A stretch of DNA of 25,522 nucleotides from JASFRI01 sp050115015 (GTDB taxonomy: Bacteria; Acidobacteriota; Polarisedimenticolia; CBDVAL01): NCBI GenBank assembly GCA_050115015.1, contig JASFRI010000012.1:1-25522 (forward strand), read 5' to 3'. Numbering within the stretch: the first letter of the stretch is position 1; each line of letters starts with the position of its first letter. A program made the position numbers and the translations under genes. Shown one piece after another: positions 14,866 through 21,653 of this stretch. Below the pieces are notes generated by a model. That model worked only from the letters and a program-made list of their open reading frames with translations. It did no database searches and was not told the DNA's origin.

Positions 14866-17232
14866 ATGAGCGGTATCCCCCAGAATGCACGCGAAACGCA
14901 GCGGCTCCGGCTGCGCCTGGAGGGAGCCGTGCAGGGGGTCGGCTTCCGGCCGTTCGTCTGGCGCCTGGCGCGGGAGCTGGGGCTGTCCGGCTGGGTGGCG
15001 AACGACACCCGGGGGGTGCTGCTGGAGGTGCAGGGGGGCGCCGGGACGCTCCGGCGCTTTCGCGAGCGGCTCCGGGAGGAGCTGCCGGCCCCCGGACGGG
15101 TGCGGCGGTTGACGGCCCGATCGGTGCCCCTGGAGGCCGAGGACGGCTTCCGCATCCATCCCAGCCGGGACGGCCGCTCCCCCACCGCGGAGGTGCTCCC
15201 GGATCTGGCGACCTGCCCCGACTGCCTCGCGGACGTCCTGGATCCCGGCGACCGGAGGCACCGCTACCCCTTCACGAACTGCACCCGCTGCGGCCCGCGC
15301 TACACGATCCTCCGGGAGCTCCCCTACGACCGTCCCCACACCACGATGGCCGGCTTCCCGATGTGCCCCGCCTGCCGGCGGGAGTATGACGATCCCGCGG
15401 ACCGCCGCTTCCACGCCCAGCCGACGGCCTGCCCCGACTGCGGTCCCCGGCTGTCCCTCCGGGACGCCGACGGCTCGGAGGGGGCGTGCGGCGACCGCGC
15501 CCTCGGCGCCGCGGTGGCGGCGCTGCGGAGGGGCGAGGTGATCGCCGTGAAGGGCCTCGGCGGGTTCCACCTGATGGTGGATGCCGCCGACCCGCGGGCC
15601 GTGCGCCGGCTCCGCGACCGCAAGCCCCGGCGGGACAGGCCCTTCGCCGTGATGGTCGCCGACCTGGAGGCCGCCGCCGCCCTCTGCGACGTCGACGGGA
15701 TCGCGGCCCGGGAGCTGGCCTCCCCGGTCGCCCCGATCCTCCTCCTGCCGCGGCGCCCCGGGGCCCGGGTGGCCCCGGAGGTCGCGCCGGACAACCCGTG
15801 GCTCGGGCTGATGCTTTCCTCCACGCCGCTGCACCACCTCCTGCTGCGGGAGTTCGGCGGGCCGCTGGTGGCCACCAGCGGCAACCGCAGCGAGGAGCCG
15901 ATCTGCATCGACGAGGAGGAGGCGGTCCGGCGCCTCGGCGGCGTCGCCGACGCCTTCCTGGTCCACGACCGCCCCATCGCGCGGCACGCCGACGACAGCG
16001 TGGCCTGGTCGTTCCGGGGCGAGCTGCGCCTCCTCCGCCGGGCCCGGGGGCTGGCCCCCGCGCCCATACCCGTCTCGCGAGCGCTGCCGCCGCTCCTGGC
16101 GGTGGGGGCGCACCTCAAGAACGCCGTCGCCCTCGGCCGTGGACGGGAGGTCGTCCTGAGCCAGCACATCGGGGACATGGACACGGCGGAGTCCCGCGCC
16201 GCCTTCGCCCGCGTGGTCGCCGATCTGCTGCGGCTCCACGAGGCCAGGCCGGTCGCCATCGTGCACGACCTGCACCCCGACTACGCCGCCACCTGCTGGG
16301 CGCGGGAGATCGCCGCGGCGGACGCGCCGGAGGAGGACCTGGCCGTGCTGTCGGGGCTCCCGTGCATCGGGGTGCAGCACCATCACGCCCATCTCGCCGC
16401 CTGCGCGGGGGACGCGGGGCACGAGGGCGCCGCCCTGGGGGTCACCTGGGACGGGACCGGCCTGGGGACCGACGGCACGATCTGGGGGGGGGAGTTCCTG
16501 CAGGGGGACGCCGCCGGGTTCCGCCGCGCCGGCCATCTGCATCCGTTCCGCCTGCCGGGAGGGGACGCGGCGGCCCGGGAGCCGCGTCGGTCCGGGCTGG
16601 CACTCCTGTGGGAGCTGCTGGGCCGGGCGGCCCTGGAGCGCAAGGACCTACCGCCTGTCGCGTCGTTCACCCCGGAGGAGCGCCGCGTCCTGGCCGGGGC
16701 GCTGGCCCGCGGCGTGAACGCCCCCGTCACCACGAGCGCCGGGCGGCTCTTCGACGGTGTCGCCGCCCTGCTGGGGCTGCACCTGCACGGCGGCTTCGAG
16801 GCCCGGGCCGCAATGGCCCTGGAGTTCCTGGCGGACCCCTCCGAGAGGAACGCCTACCCGGTGCCGCTGCGGGAGGACCCGGACGGACCGGCGGTCCTGG
16901 ACTGGCGGCCGATGTTGGCGGCGATCCTGGAGGACCGGCGGCGCGGCGTGGCCCCGGAACGGATCGCCGCGCGCTTCCACGAGGGGCTCGCGGCCGGGAT
17001 CGTCGCGATGGCCCGGCGCGTGGGCGAGGCCGCCGTCGCCCTCACGGGAGGCTGCTTCCAGAACCGCAGGCTCCTCGCGGCGGCGGCGGAGCGCCTGGAG
17101 GGGGCCGGGTTCCGGGTGCTCCTGCACCGGAGGGTGCCGCCGAACGACGGCGGCATCGGGCTGGGCCAGATCCTGATCGCCGCCCGGCGGGTAGAATCGG
17201 GGACCGTCCCGGAACGGGGTTTGCAGGTCTGA
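14866..17232 (+). CDS. hypF: Carbamoyltransferase HypF (hydrogenase cyanide-ligand synthesis)
   Basis: 788 residues if begun at ATG 14866; ATG 14845 and TTG 14830 are in-frame alternatives. The 22 residues before QGVGFRPF fit the family best from 14866. HypF transfers the carbamoyl group of carbamoyl phosphate, via carbamoyl-adenylate, to the C-terminal Cys of HypE. Domains in order: acylphosphatase-like (QGVGFRPF at 23-30); two zinc-finger pairs (Cys117/120/139/142 and Cys167/170/189/192); YrdC-like domain (KGLGGFHL and KPRRDRPFAVM regions, ending in TSGNRSEEPI); Kae1/TobZ-like domain (QHHHAHLAA metal-binding motif, LTGGCFQNRRL, PPNDGGIGLGQ). All domains are complete. It is first in hypFCDE and divergent from hybO. 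No clear ribosome site precedes any candidate start. Confidence 0.96.
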   Translation: MSGIPQNARETQRLRLRLEGAVQGVGFRPFVWRLARELGLSGWVANDTRGVLLEVQGGAGTLRRFRERLREELPAPGRVRRLTARSVPLEAEDGFRIHPSRDGRSPTAEVLPDLATCPDCLADVLDPGDRRHRYPFTNCTRCGPRYTILRELPYDRPHTTMAGFPMCPACRREYDDPADRRFHAQPTACPDCGPRLSLRDADGSEGACGDRALGAAVAALRRGEVIAVKGLGGFHLMVDAADPRAVRRLRDRKPRRDRPFAVMVADLEAAAALCDVDGIAARELASPVAPILLLPRRPGARVAPEVAPDNPWLGLMLSSTPLHHLLLREFGGPLVATSGNRSEEPICIDEEEAVRRLGGVADAFLVHDRPIARHADDSVAWSFRGELRLLRRARGLAPAPIPVSRALPPLLAVGAHLKNAVALGRGREVVLSQHIGDMDTAESRAAFARVVADLLRLHEARPVAIVHDLHPDYAATCWAREIAAADAPEEDLAVLSGLPCIGVQHHHAHLAACAGDAGHEGAALGVTWDGTGLGTDGTIWGGEFLQGDAAGFRRAGHLHPFRLPGGDAAAREPRRSGLALLWELLGRAALERKDLPPVASFTPEERRVLAGALARGVNAPVTTSAGRLFDGVAALLGLHLHGGFEARAAMALEFLADPSERNAYPVPLREDPDGPAVLDWRPMLAAILEDRRRGVAPERIAARFHEGLAAGIVAMARRVGEAAVALTGGCFQNRRLLAAAAERLEGAGFRVLLHRRVPPNDGGIGLGQILIAARRVESGTVPERGLQV

Positions 17233-17254
17233 GCCGGGTGCGGGCGGCCGGCTC
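17231..17254 (+). promoter_or_regulatory. Intercistronic hairpin between hypF and hypC
   Basis: A perfect 7-bp inverted repeat, GAGCCGG (17231-17237) and CCGGCTC (17248-17254), with a 10-base GC-rich loop. It overlaps the hypF stop and ends 10 bases before the AGGAGGGA ribosome site of hypC, in the only real gap (47 bases) of the hyp operon. With no U-run it is more likely an mRNA-stability or translation-tuning element than a terminator. Confidence 0.35.
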
Positions 17255-17279
17255 GCGCCCCGGCAGGAGGGAGCGGAAC

Positions 17280-17558
17280 ATGTGTCTCGGAGTACCGGGC
17301 AGGGTCGAGGCGATCGAGGACGGGCCGCTGGGCATGAACATGGCCACGGTCAGCTTCGGCGGCATCCGCAAGCAGGTCTGCATGGCCTACGTGCCCGAGG
17401 CCGTGGTCGGAGACTACGTGCTCGTCCACGTGGGCTTCGCCCTCAGCCGGGTCGACGAGGAGGAGGCGATGCAGGTGTTCCGCTACCTGGAGGAGAACGG
17501 GGGGCTGCTGGACCTCCAGGTCCCCGAGGACGCCGATTCGGAGGGGCCGGCCCGATGA
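17280..17558 (+). CDS. hypC: Hydrogenase assembly chaperone HypC
   Basis: 92 residues, ATG 17280 behind AGGAGGGA. It starts MCLGVPGRV: after Met removal, Cys2 is the conserved residue that binds the Fe(CN)2CO unit together with HypD and hands it to the large subunit. The rest is the usual small beta-barrel (GDYVLVHVGFALSRVDEEEA), with an acidic C-terminal tail. Its stop overlaps the hypD start as ATGA. As the only HypC-family protein here it probably also serves as the HybG-like chaperone for the Hyb large subunit. Confidence 0.97.
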   Translation: MCLGVPGRVEAIEDGPLGMNMATVSFGGIRKQVCMAYVPEAVVGDYVLVHVGFALSRVDEEEAMQVFRYLEENGGLLDLQVPEDADSEGPAR

Positions 17559-18643
17559 AGTACGTCGACGAGTATCGCGACGGCGCCGCCGCGGGGCGCT
17601 ATCTCGACCACATCCGCGCCACCGTGACCCGCCCGTGGACGCTGATGGAAATCTGCGGGGGCCAGACCCACACGCTCCTCAGGTCCGGGATCGACGAGAT
17701 GCTCCCGCCGGAGGTGGCCCTGATCCACGGGCCCGGCTGCCCGGTCTGCGTCACGCCCCTGGAGTTGATCGACCGGGCCATCGCCCTGGCGCGCCGTCCC
17801 GAGGTGATCCTGACCTCGTTCGGGGACATGCTGCGCGTGCCCGGATCCCGGGAGGACCTGCTCTCGGTGAAGGCCGCCGGCGCGGACGTGCGGATGGTCT
17901 ACTCGCCGCTGGACGCCGTCCGCCTCGCGGCGCGCCATCCGGACCGGCAGGTCGTGTTCTTCGCCGTGGGGTTCGAGACGACGGCGCCGGCCAACGCCAT
18001 GGCGGTCTGGCAGGCGAAGGAGCAGGGCCTGGACAACTTCTCCCTGCTCTGCTCCCACGTGCTGGTGCCGCCGGCGATGCGGGCGATCCTCGGCTCCCCC
18101 CACAACCGGGTGCAGGCGTTCCTCGCCGCGGGGCACGTCTGCACGGTGATGGGCTATCGCGAGTACGAGCCGATCGCCGCGACCTACCGGGTGCCGATCG
18201 TGGTGACCGGCTTCGAGCCGCTGGACCTGTTCCAGGGGATCGCCATGGCGGTGCGGGCCCTCGAGGAGGGCCGATCCGGTGTGGAGAACCAGTACCGGCG
18301 CGTGGTGGCGCGGGACGGCAACGTCCGGGCGCGGGAGCTGCTCGACCGGGTGTTCCGCGTCGTCGATCGCGCCTGGCGCGGCATCGGCGTCATCCCGGCG
18401 AGCGGCTTCGGGCTGCGGCCCGAGTTCGAGCGGTTCGACGCCGAGGCCCGTTTCGGCGTCGCGGCGATCGCGGCGACGGAGCCCGAGAGCTGCATCGCCG
18501 GCGAGATCCTCCAGGGTCTTCGCAAGCCGCCCGACTGCACCGAGTTCGGTGTCCGCTGCACGCCCGAGCGCCCGCAGGGCGCCCCCATGGTCTCCACCGA
18601 GGGGGCCTGCGCGGCCTACTACCACTACCGGAGGCGAGCATGA
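17555..18643 (+). CDS. hypD: Hydrogenase formation protein HypD (Fe-CN-CO assembly scaffold)
   Basis: 362 residues. HypD is a [4Fe-4S] protein on which, with HypC, the Fe(CN)2CO group is built. Visible signatures: MEICGGQTH with Cys34, HGPGCPVCVTP, the GFETTAP motif, and the C-terminal cysteine-rich region (ESCIAGEILQGL, DCTEFGVRCTPE, EGACAAY) that holds the iron-sulfur cluster. Length is normal for the family. It overlaps hypC and hypE by 4 bases each, suggesting balanced, coupled expression. Confidence 0.97.
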   Translation: MKYVDEYRDGAAAGRYLDHIRATVTRPWTLMEICGGQTHTLLRSGIDEMLPPEVALIHGPGCPVCVTPLELIDRAIALARRPEVILTSFGDMLRVPGSREDLLSVKAAGADVRMVYSPLDAVRLAARHPDRQVVFFAVGFETTAPANAMAVWQAKEQGLDNFSLLCSHVLVPPAMRAILGSPHNRVQAFLAAGHVCTVMGYREYEPIAATYRVPIVVTGFEPLDLFQGIAMAVRALEEGRSGVENQYRRVVARDGNVRARELLDRVFRVVDRAWRGIGVIPASGFGLRPEFERFDAEARFGVAAIAATEPESCIAGEILQGLRKPPDCTEFGVRCTPERPQGAPMVSTEGACAAYYHYRRRA

Positions 18644-19710
18644 GCGTGCCCCCCCCCGCGGATCCGTCCGCCGGCGCCGGGTGCCCCATCCCCCGGGGCG
18701 ACTATCCCCACGTCCTGCTGGCCCACGGCGGGGGCGGGCGCCTCACCCAGCAGCTGATCGAGGAGATGTTCCTGCGGGCGTTCCGGAACCCGCATCTGGA
18801 GTCCCTGCATGACGGGGCGATCCTCGAGACCGAGGCGGGGCGCCTGGCCTTCTCCACCGACTCCTTCGTGGTCCACCCGCTGTTCTTTCCCGGCGGCGAC
18901 ATCGGCTCTCTGGCCGTGCACGGCACCGTGAACGACCTCGCCATGTGCGGCGCACGGCCGGTGGCCCTCTCGGCCGGGTTCATCCTGGAGGAAGGCCTCC
19001 CGATGGACGACCTCTGGCGCATCGTCCGGTCGATGGCGGAGGCAGCCCGGGAGGTCGGCGTGCCGATCGTGACCGGCGACACCAAGGTCGTGGACCGGGG
19101 GAAGGGGGACGGCGTGTTCATCAACACCTGCGGGATCGGCCGCGTGCCGCCGGGGGTGCGGGTGGCCCCCGACCGGGCGCGGCCCGGGGACGTGGTGCTG
19201 CTGAGCGGTCCCATCGCCGAGCACGGGGTGGCGATCCTCTCCGTCCGCGAGGGCCTGGAGTTCGAGACGGAGCTGGGCTCCGACTCGGCCCCCCTGGACG
19301 GCCTCGTGGCGGCGGCGCTGGAGGTCGGCGGCGACGGCGTCCACGTCCTCCGGGACCCGACCCGGGGCGGCGTCGCCAGCGCCACGAACGAGATCGCCGC
19401 CGCCGCGGGGGTCGGCATCCGCCTGGAGGAGACCACCCTGCCGATGCGGGACGACGTGCGCGGCGCCTGCGAGATCCTGGGACTGGACCCGCTCTACGTC
19501 GCCAACGAGGGGAAGTGCCTCCTGCTGGTGGCGCCCGACGCCGCCGGGGCGGTGCTGGCAGCGATCCGCCGGACCCCGCGCGGGATGGGGGCGGTGCGCG
19601 TGGGCGAGGTGGTGGCGGAGCACCCCGGCCAGGTGTTCCTGAAGAGCCGGATCGGCGGCCTGCGCGCCGTGGACATGCTCAGCGGCGAGCAGTTGCCGCG
19701 GATCTGCTGA
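18640..19710 (+). CDS. hypE: Carbamoyl dehydratase HypE
   Basis: 356 residues, PurM/AIR-synthase-like ATP-dependent enzyme. It accepts the carbamoyl group from HypF on its C-terminal cysteine, dehydrates it to thiocyanate and passes cyanide to the HypC-HypD iron. The C-terminus is exactly PRIC, with the essential Cys356 as last residue. Family motifs include AHGGGGRLTQQLIEEMF, SFVVHPLFFPGGDIG, GTVNDLAMCGA and RDPTRGGVASATNEIA. The ATG overlaps the hypD stop. It is the last plus-strand gene of the operon; its stop lies only 3 bases from the stop of the opposing transporter gene, leaving no room for a separate terminator. Confidence 0.97.
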   Translation: MSVPPPADPSAGAGCPIPRGDYPHVLLAHGGGGRLTQQLIEEMFLRAFRNPHLESLHDGAILETEAGRLAFSTDSFVVHPLFFPGGDIGSLAVHGTVNDLAMCGARPVALSAGFILEEGLPMDDLWRIVRSMAEAAREVGVPIVTGDTKVVDRGKGDGVFINTCGIGRVPPGVRVAPDRARPGDVVLLSGPIAEHGVAILSVREGLEFETELGSDSAPLDGLVAAALEVGGDGVHVLRDPTRGGVASATNEIAAAAGVGIRLEETTLPMRDDVRGACEILGLDPLYVANEGKCLLLVAPDAAGAVLAAIRRTPRGMGAVRVGEVVAEHPGQVFLKSRIGGLRAVDMLSGEQLPRIC

Positions 19711-19713
19711 GCG

Positions 19714-20418
19714 TCAGAGGCCCAGGGTGAGCACCGCGATCCCGCAGCCGGCGATGATCCCGCCGGCGACCGCGTGGCTCCAGCGCTGGAGCCCCGCGGG
19801 GACGGCCAGGCGCGCCGCGCCGGCCACGGCGAGCCCGACGGCCGCCATCATCGTGACGATGGTGACCAGCGCGAAGACCACCGCCGCGACGGCCGCGAGC
19901 TCCCAGCGCCCGCGGCTCGCCGGGAGCATGAACAGCGGGATCAGGGGCTCGCAGGGCCCCAGGACGAAGACGAGGAGCAGCGCCCAGAAGGACAGCGATC
20001 CTTCGCGGAAGTGCTCGTGGCCATGAGGGCGAGCGCCGTGGGTGTGCACGTGGAACCGCGCGCCGTGGACGTGGGGCTCGATCCCCTGGCGGTGCCGCAG
20101 CGCCTGCCGCACCCCCCAGATCGCGTACGCCCCCCCGAAGGCGACCAGGGCCCAGGCCGCCAGGTCGCCGCGCAGGCTCTCGATGCCCTCCAGGCGTCCG
20201 AGACCGCTCCCGACCGCGAGCCCCAGGCCCGCCAGCAGCACCGAAGAGCCGACGTGGGCGACGCCGCAGATCCCGGTGACCACCAGCGTCCGCGTCATCC
20301 TCCAGCCACGGGCCCGGGACAGCGCCACGAAGGGGAGGTAGTGGTCCGGGCCCACCACGGTGTGGATCAGCGCGATGGAGGCCGCCCCGGCCAGGAGGTT
20401 CCAGGAGAAGCCGTCCAC
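19714..20418 (-). CDS. NicO/UreH-like metal (probably nickel) membrane transporter with His-rich loop
   Basis: 234 residues, about six transmembrane segments. An early segment carries His19-x5-Asp25-His26 (HTVVGPDH), similar to the HX4DH nickel signature of NiCoT/NicO transporters but one residue longer. A second helix has GICGVAHVGSS. A long hydrophilic loop (~109-136) contains nine histidines in His-x-His pairs (HVHGARFHVHTH, PHGHEH), a typical Ni/Co/Zn-binding loop. LGPCEPLIPLF in the third hydrophobic block recalls UreH/CcdA-type proteins. It starts 9 bases after hypB in the same orientation, so it most likely supplies nickel for hydrogenase maturation. Metal and direction of transport are inferred; export or another metal remains possible. 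Confidence 0.78.
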   Translation of the reverse strand: MDGFSWNLLAGAASIALIHTVVGPDHYLPFVALSRARGWRMTRTLVVTGICGVAHVGSSVLLAGLGLAVGSGLGRLEGIESLRGDLAAWALVAFGGAYAIWGVRQALRHRQGIEPHVHGARFHVHTHGARPHGHEHFREGSLSFWALLLVFVLGPCEPLIPLFMLPASRGRWELAAVAAVVFALVTIVTMMAAVGLAVAGAARLAVPAGLQRWSHAVAGGIIAGCGIAVLTLGL

Positions 20419-20427
20419 GACGGGGCC

Positions 20428-21117
20428 TCAGACCGCCATGCCCGAGGGGACTTGCTTGGCGGCGCGGCGGGCCTCCAGCAGGTCCCGCAGGGCGTCGAGC
20501 CCCTCCCCGGTCCGGACGGAGGTCCGCAGGACGGTGGCGTCGGGCCGCAGCCGCAGGAGCTGGTCGCGGGCGCGGTCGAGGTCGAAGTCGACGTGCGGCA
20601 GCAGGTCCACCTTCGTGAACAGGGTCACGTCGGCGCGGGAGAACAGCGCGGGGTACTTGAACGGCTTGTCGTCCCCCTCGGTGACGGAGAGCAGGCCGAT
20701 CTTGAAGTCCTCTCCCAGGTCGTAGGTCGAGGGACAGACCAGGTTGCCGACGTTCTCCACGAACAGGATCTCGGGGGGCTCGGCCACCAGGTGGGAGAGC
20801 TGGTGGTGCACCTGCCGGGCGTCCAGATGGCAGGCGCCGCCGGTGAGGATCTGACGGGCGGGCGCGCCGGTGCGGCGCAGGCGCTCGGCGTCGAGCTCGG
20901 TCTCGACGTCCCCCACCAGGCAGGCCACCCGGCGCTCCCGCGGCAGGCGCGGGATCAGCGCCTGGAGCACCGAGGTCTTCCCGGAGCCCGGGGAGGAGAT
21001 CAGGTTGACCATCAGGGTGCCGGAGCCCGCGAGCTCCTCGCGGAGCCGGGCGGCGTCCCGGTCGTTGGTCGCCAGGATCCGCTCCCGGACGTCGACTTGC
21101 TCATGCTGGTCGCACAT
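20428..21117 (-). CDS. hypB: Hydrogenase nickel-incorporation GTPase HypB
   Basis: 229 residues from ATG 21117, 6 bases after GGAGGG; a second ATG 6 bases upstream is out of frame. HypB is a SIMIBI GTPase that loads nickel into the large subunit, normally with HypA. Walker A: SPGSGKTS (42-49). GDVETELDAER and ENVGNLVCP match family motifs, and FTKVDLL is the NKxD-type base-recognition motif. Cys96-His97 (GGACHLDA) are the G-domain metal ligands. The N-terminus (MCDQHEQ) lacks both the CxxCGC high-affinity nickel site of E. coli HypB and a poly-His stretch. The adjacent His-rich transporter may make up for this. It is transcribed opposite to hypFCDE. Confidence 0.95.
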   Translation of the reverse strand: MCDQHEQVDVRERILATNDRDAARLREELAGSGTLMVNLISSPGSGKTSVLQALIPRLPRERRVACLVGDVETELDAERLRRTGAPARQILTGGACHLDARQVHHQLSHLVAEPPEILFVENVGNLVCPSTYDLGEDFKIGLLSVTEGDDKPFKYPALFSRADVTLFTKVDLLPHVDFDLDRARDQLLRLRPDATVLRTSVRTGEGLDALRDLLEARRAAKQVPSGMAV

Positions 21118-21230
21118 GCCATGCCCTCCCGCCGCTCGACCCTTCCGGCCCCGAGCGCGCATGCCCACTCTACACGAAAGCAGATTCCGTACCATACGAA
21201 CCGGGGGCTCTTCCCCGCGAGGTCATTCAC

Positions 21231-21650
21231 ATGCAGGACCGATCGAAGCTGAGCCGCAGGCAGGTGCTGGCGTATCTGGGACGGGCGTGCGGCGGCGCCG
21301 CCGTGCTCGGCGTCGGCCGCTGCGCCCCGCAGGCGCCGGCTCTCCCCGCCACGCTGATCCTCCCCCTGTCGGAGCTCCCGGACGGGGTGCGGGTCCGCCG
21401 GATGGTGGGGAGGGACCCGGTGGAGATCCTGCGGGACGGAGACGAAGTACGGGCCCGGTCGCTGCTGTGCAGCCACACGGGGTGCGTGGTGGACTGGGTG
21501 CCGGCGGAACGGGAATACGTTTGCCCCTGCCACGACGGACGCTACGGGCCCGACGGACGGGTGCTGGCGGGCCCGCCCCCCTCCCCGCTCACCGACCTGA
21601 AGGTGACGATCGAGGGGGACCGCGTCACCATCCATCCCCGGTCGGGGTGA
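21231..21650 (+). CDS. Tat-exported Rieske [2Fe-2S] protein
   Basis: 139 residues, ATG 21231 preceded by GAGGT. Twin-arginine signal: LSRRQVLAYLG followed by a Gly/Ala-rich stretch, suggesting an N-terminal anchor or cleaved Tat peptide. Rieske ligands: Cys80-x-His82 and Cys98-x2-His101. Cys85 and Cys100 sit where bc1-type Rieske proteins form the disulfide that gives high redox potential. It resembles QcrA-type Rieske domains (CSHTGC, CPCHDG, then GPPPSPL). No cytochrome b or c1 gene is beside it, so it is not part of a complete bc1 operon here; the true partner is unknown. The following epimerase-like gene starts 3 bases after its stop. Confidence 0.9.
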   Translation: MQDRSKLSRRQVLAYLGRACGGAAVLGVGRCAPQAPALPATLILPLSELPDGVRVRRMVGRDPVEILRDGDEVRARSLLCSHTGCVVDWVPAEREYVCPCHDGRYGPDGRVLAGPPPSPLTDLKVTIEGDRVTIHPRSG

Positions 21651-21653
21651 CCC

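Noticed and set aside
14650..16542. Upstream extension of the hybO frame to about 1010 residues
   Set aside because: The extra part is antisense to hypF and low-complexity; the Tat signal, ribosome site and conserved small-subunit start all place the true start at 14649.
21118..21230. Promoters for hypB and the Rieske gene in their shared spacer
   Set aside because: Weak -10-like strings (TACCAT, TAGAGT) have no fitting -35; nothing could be supported beyond the ribosome sites.
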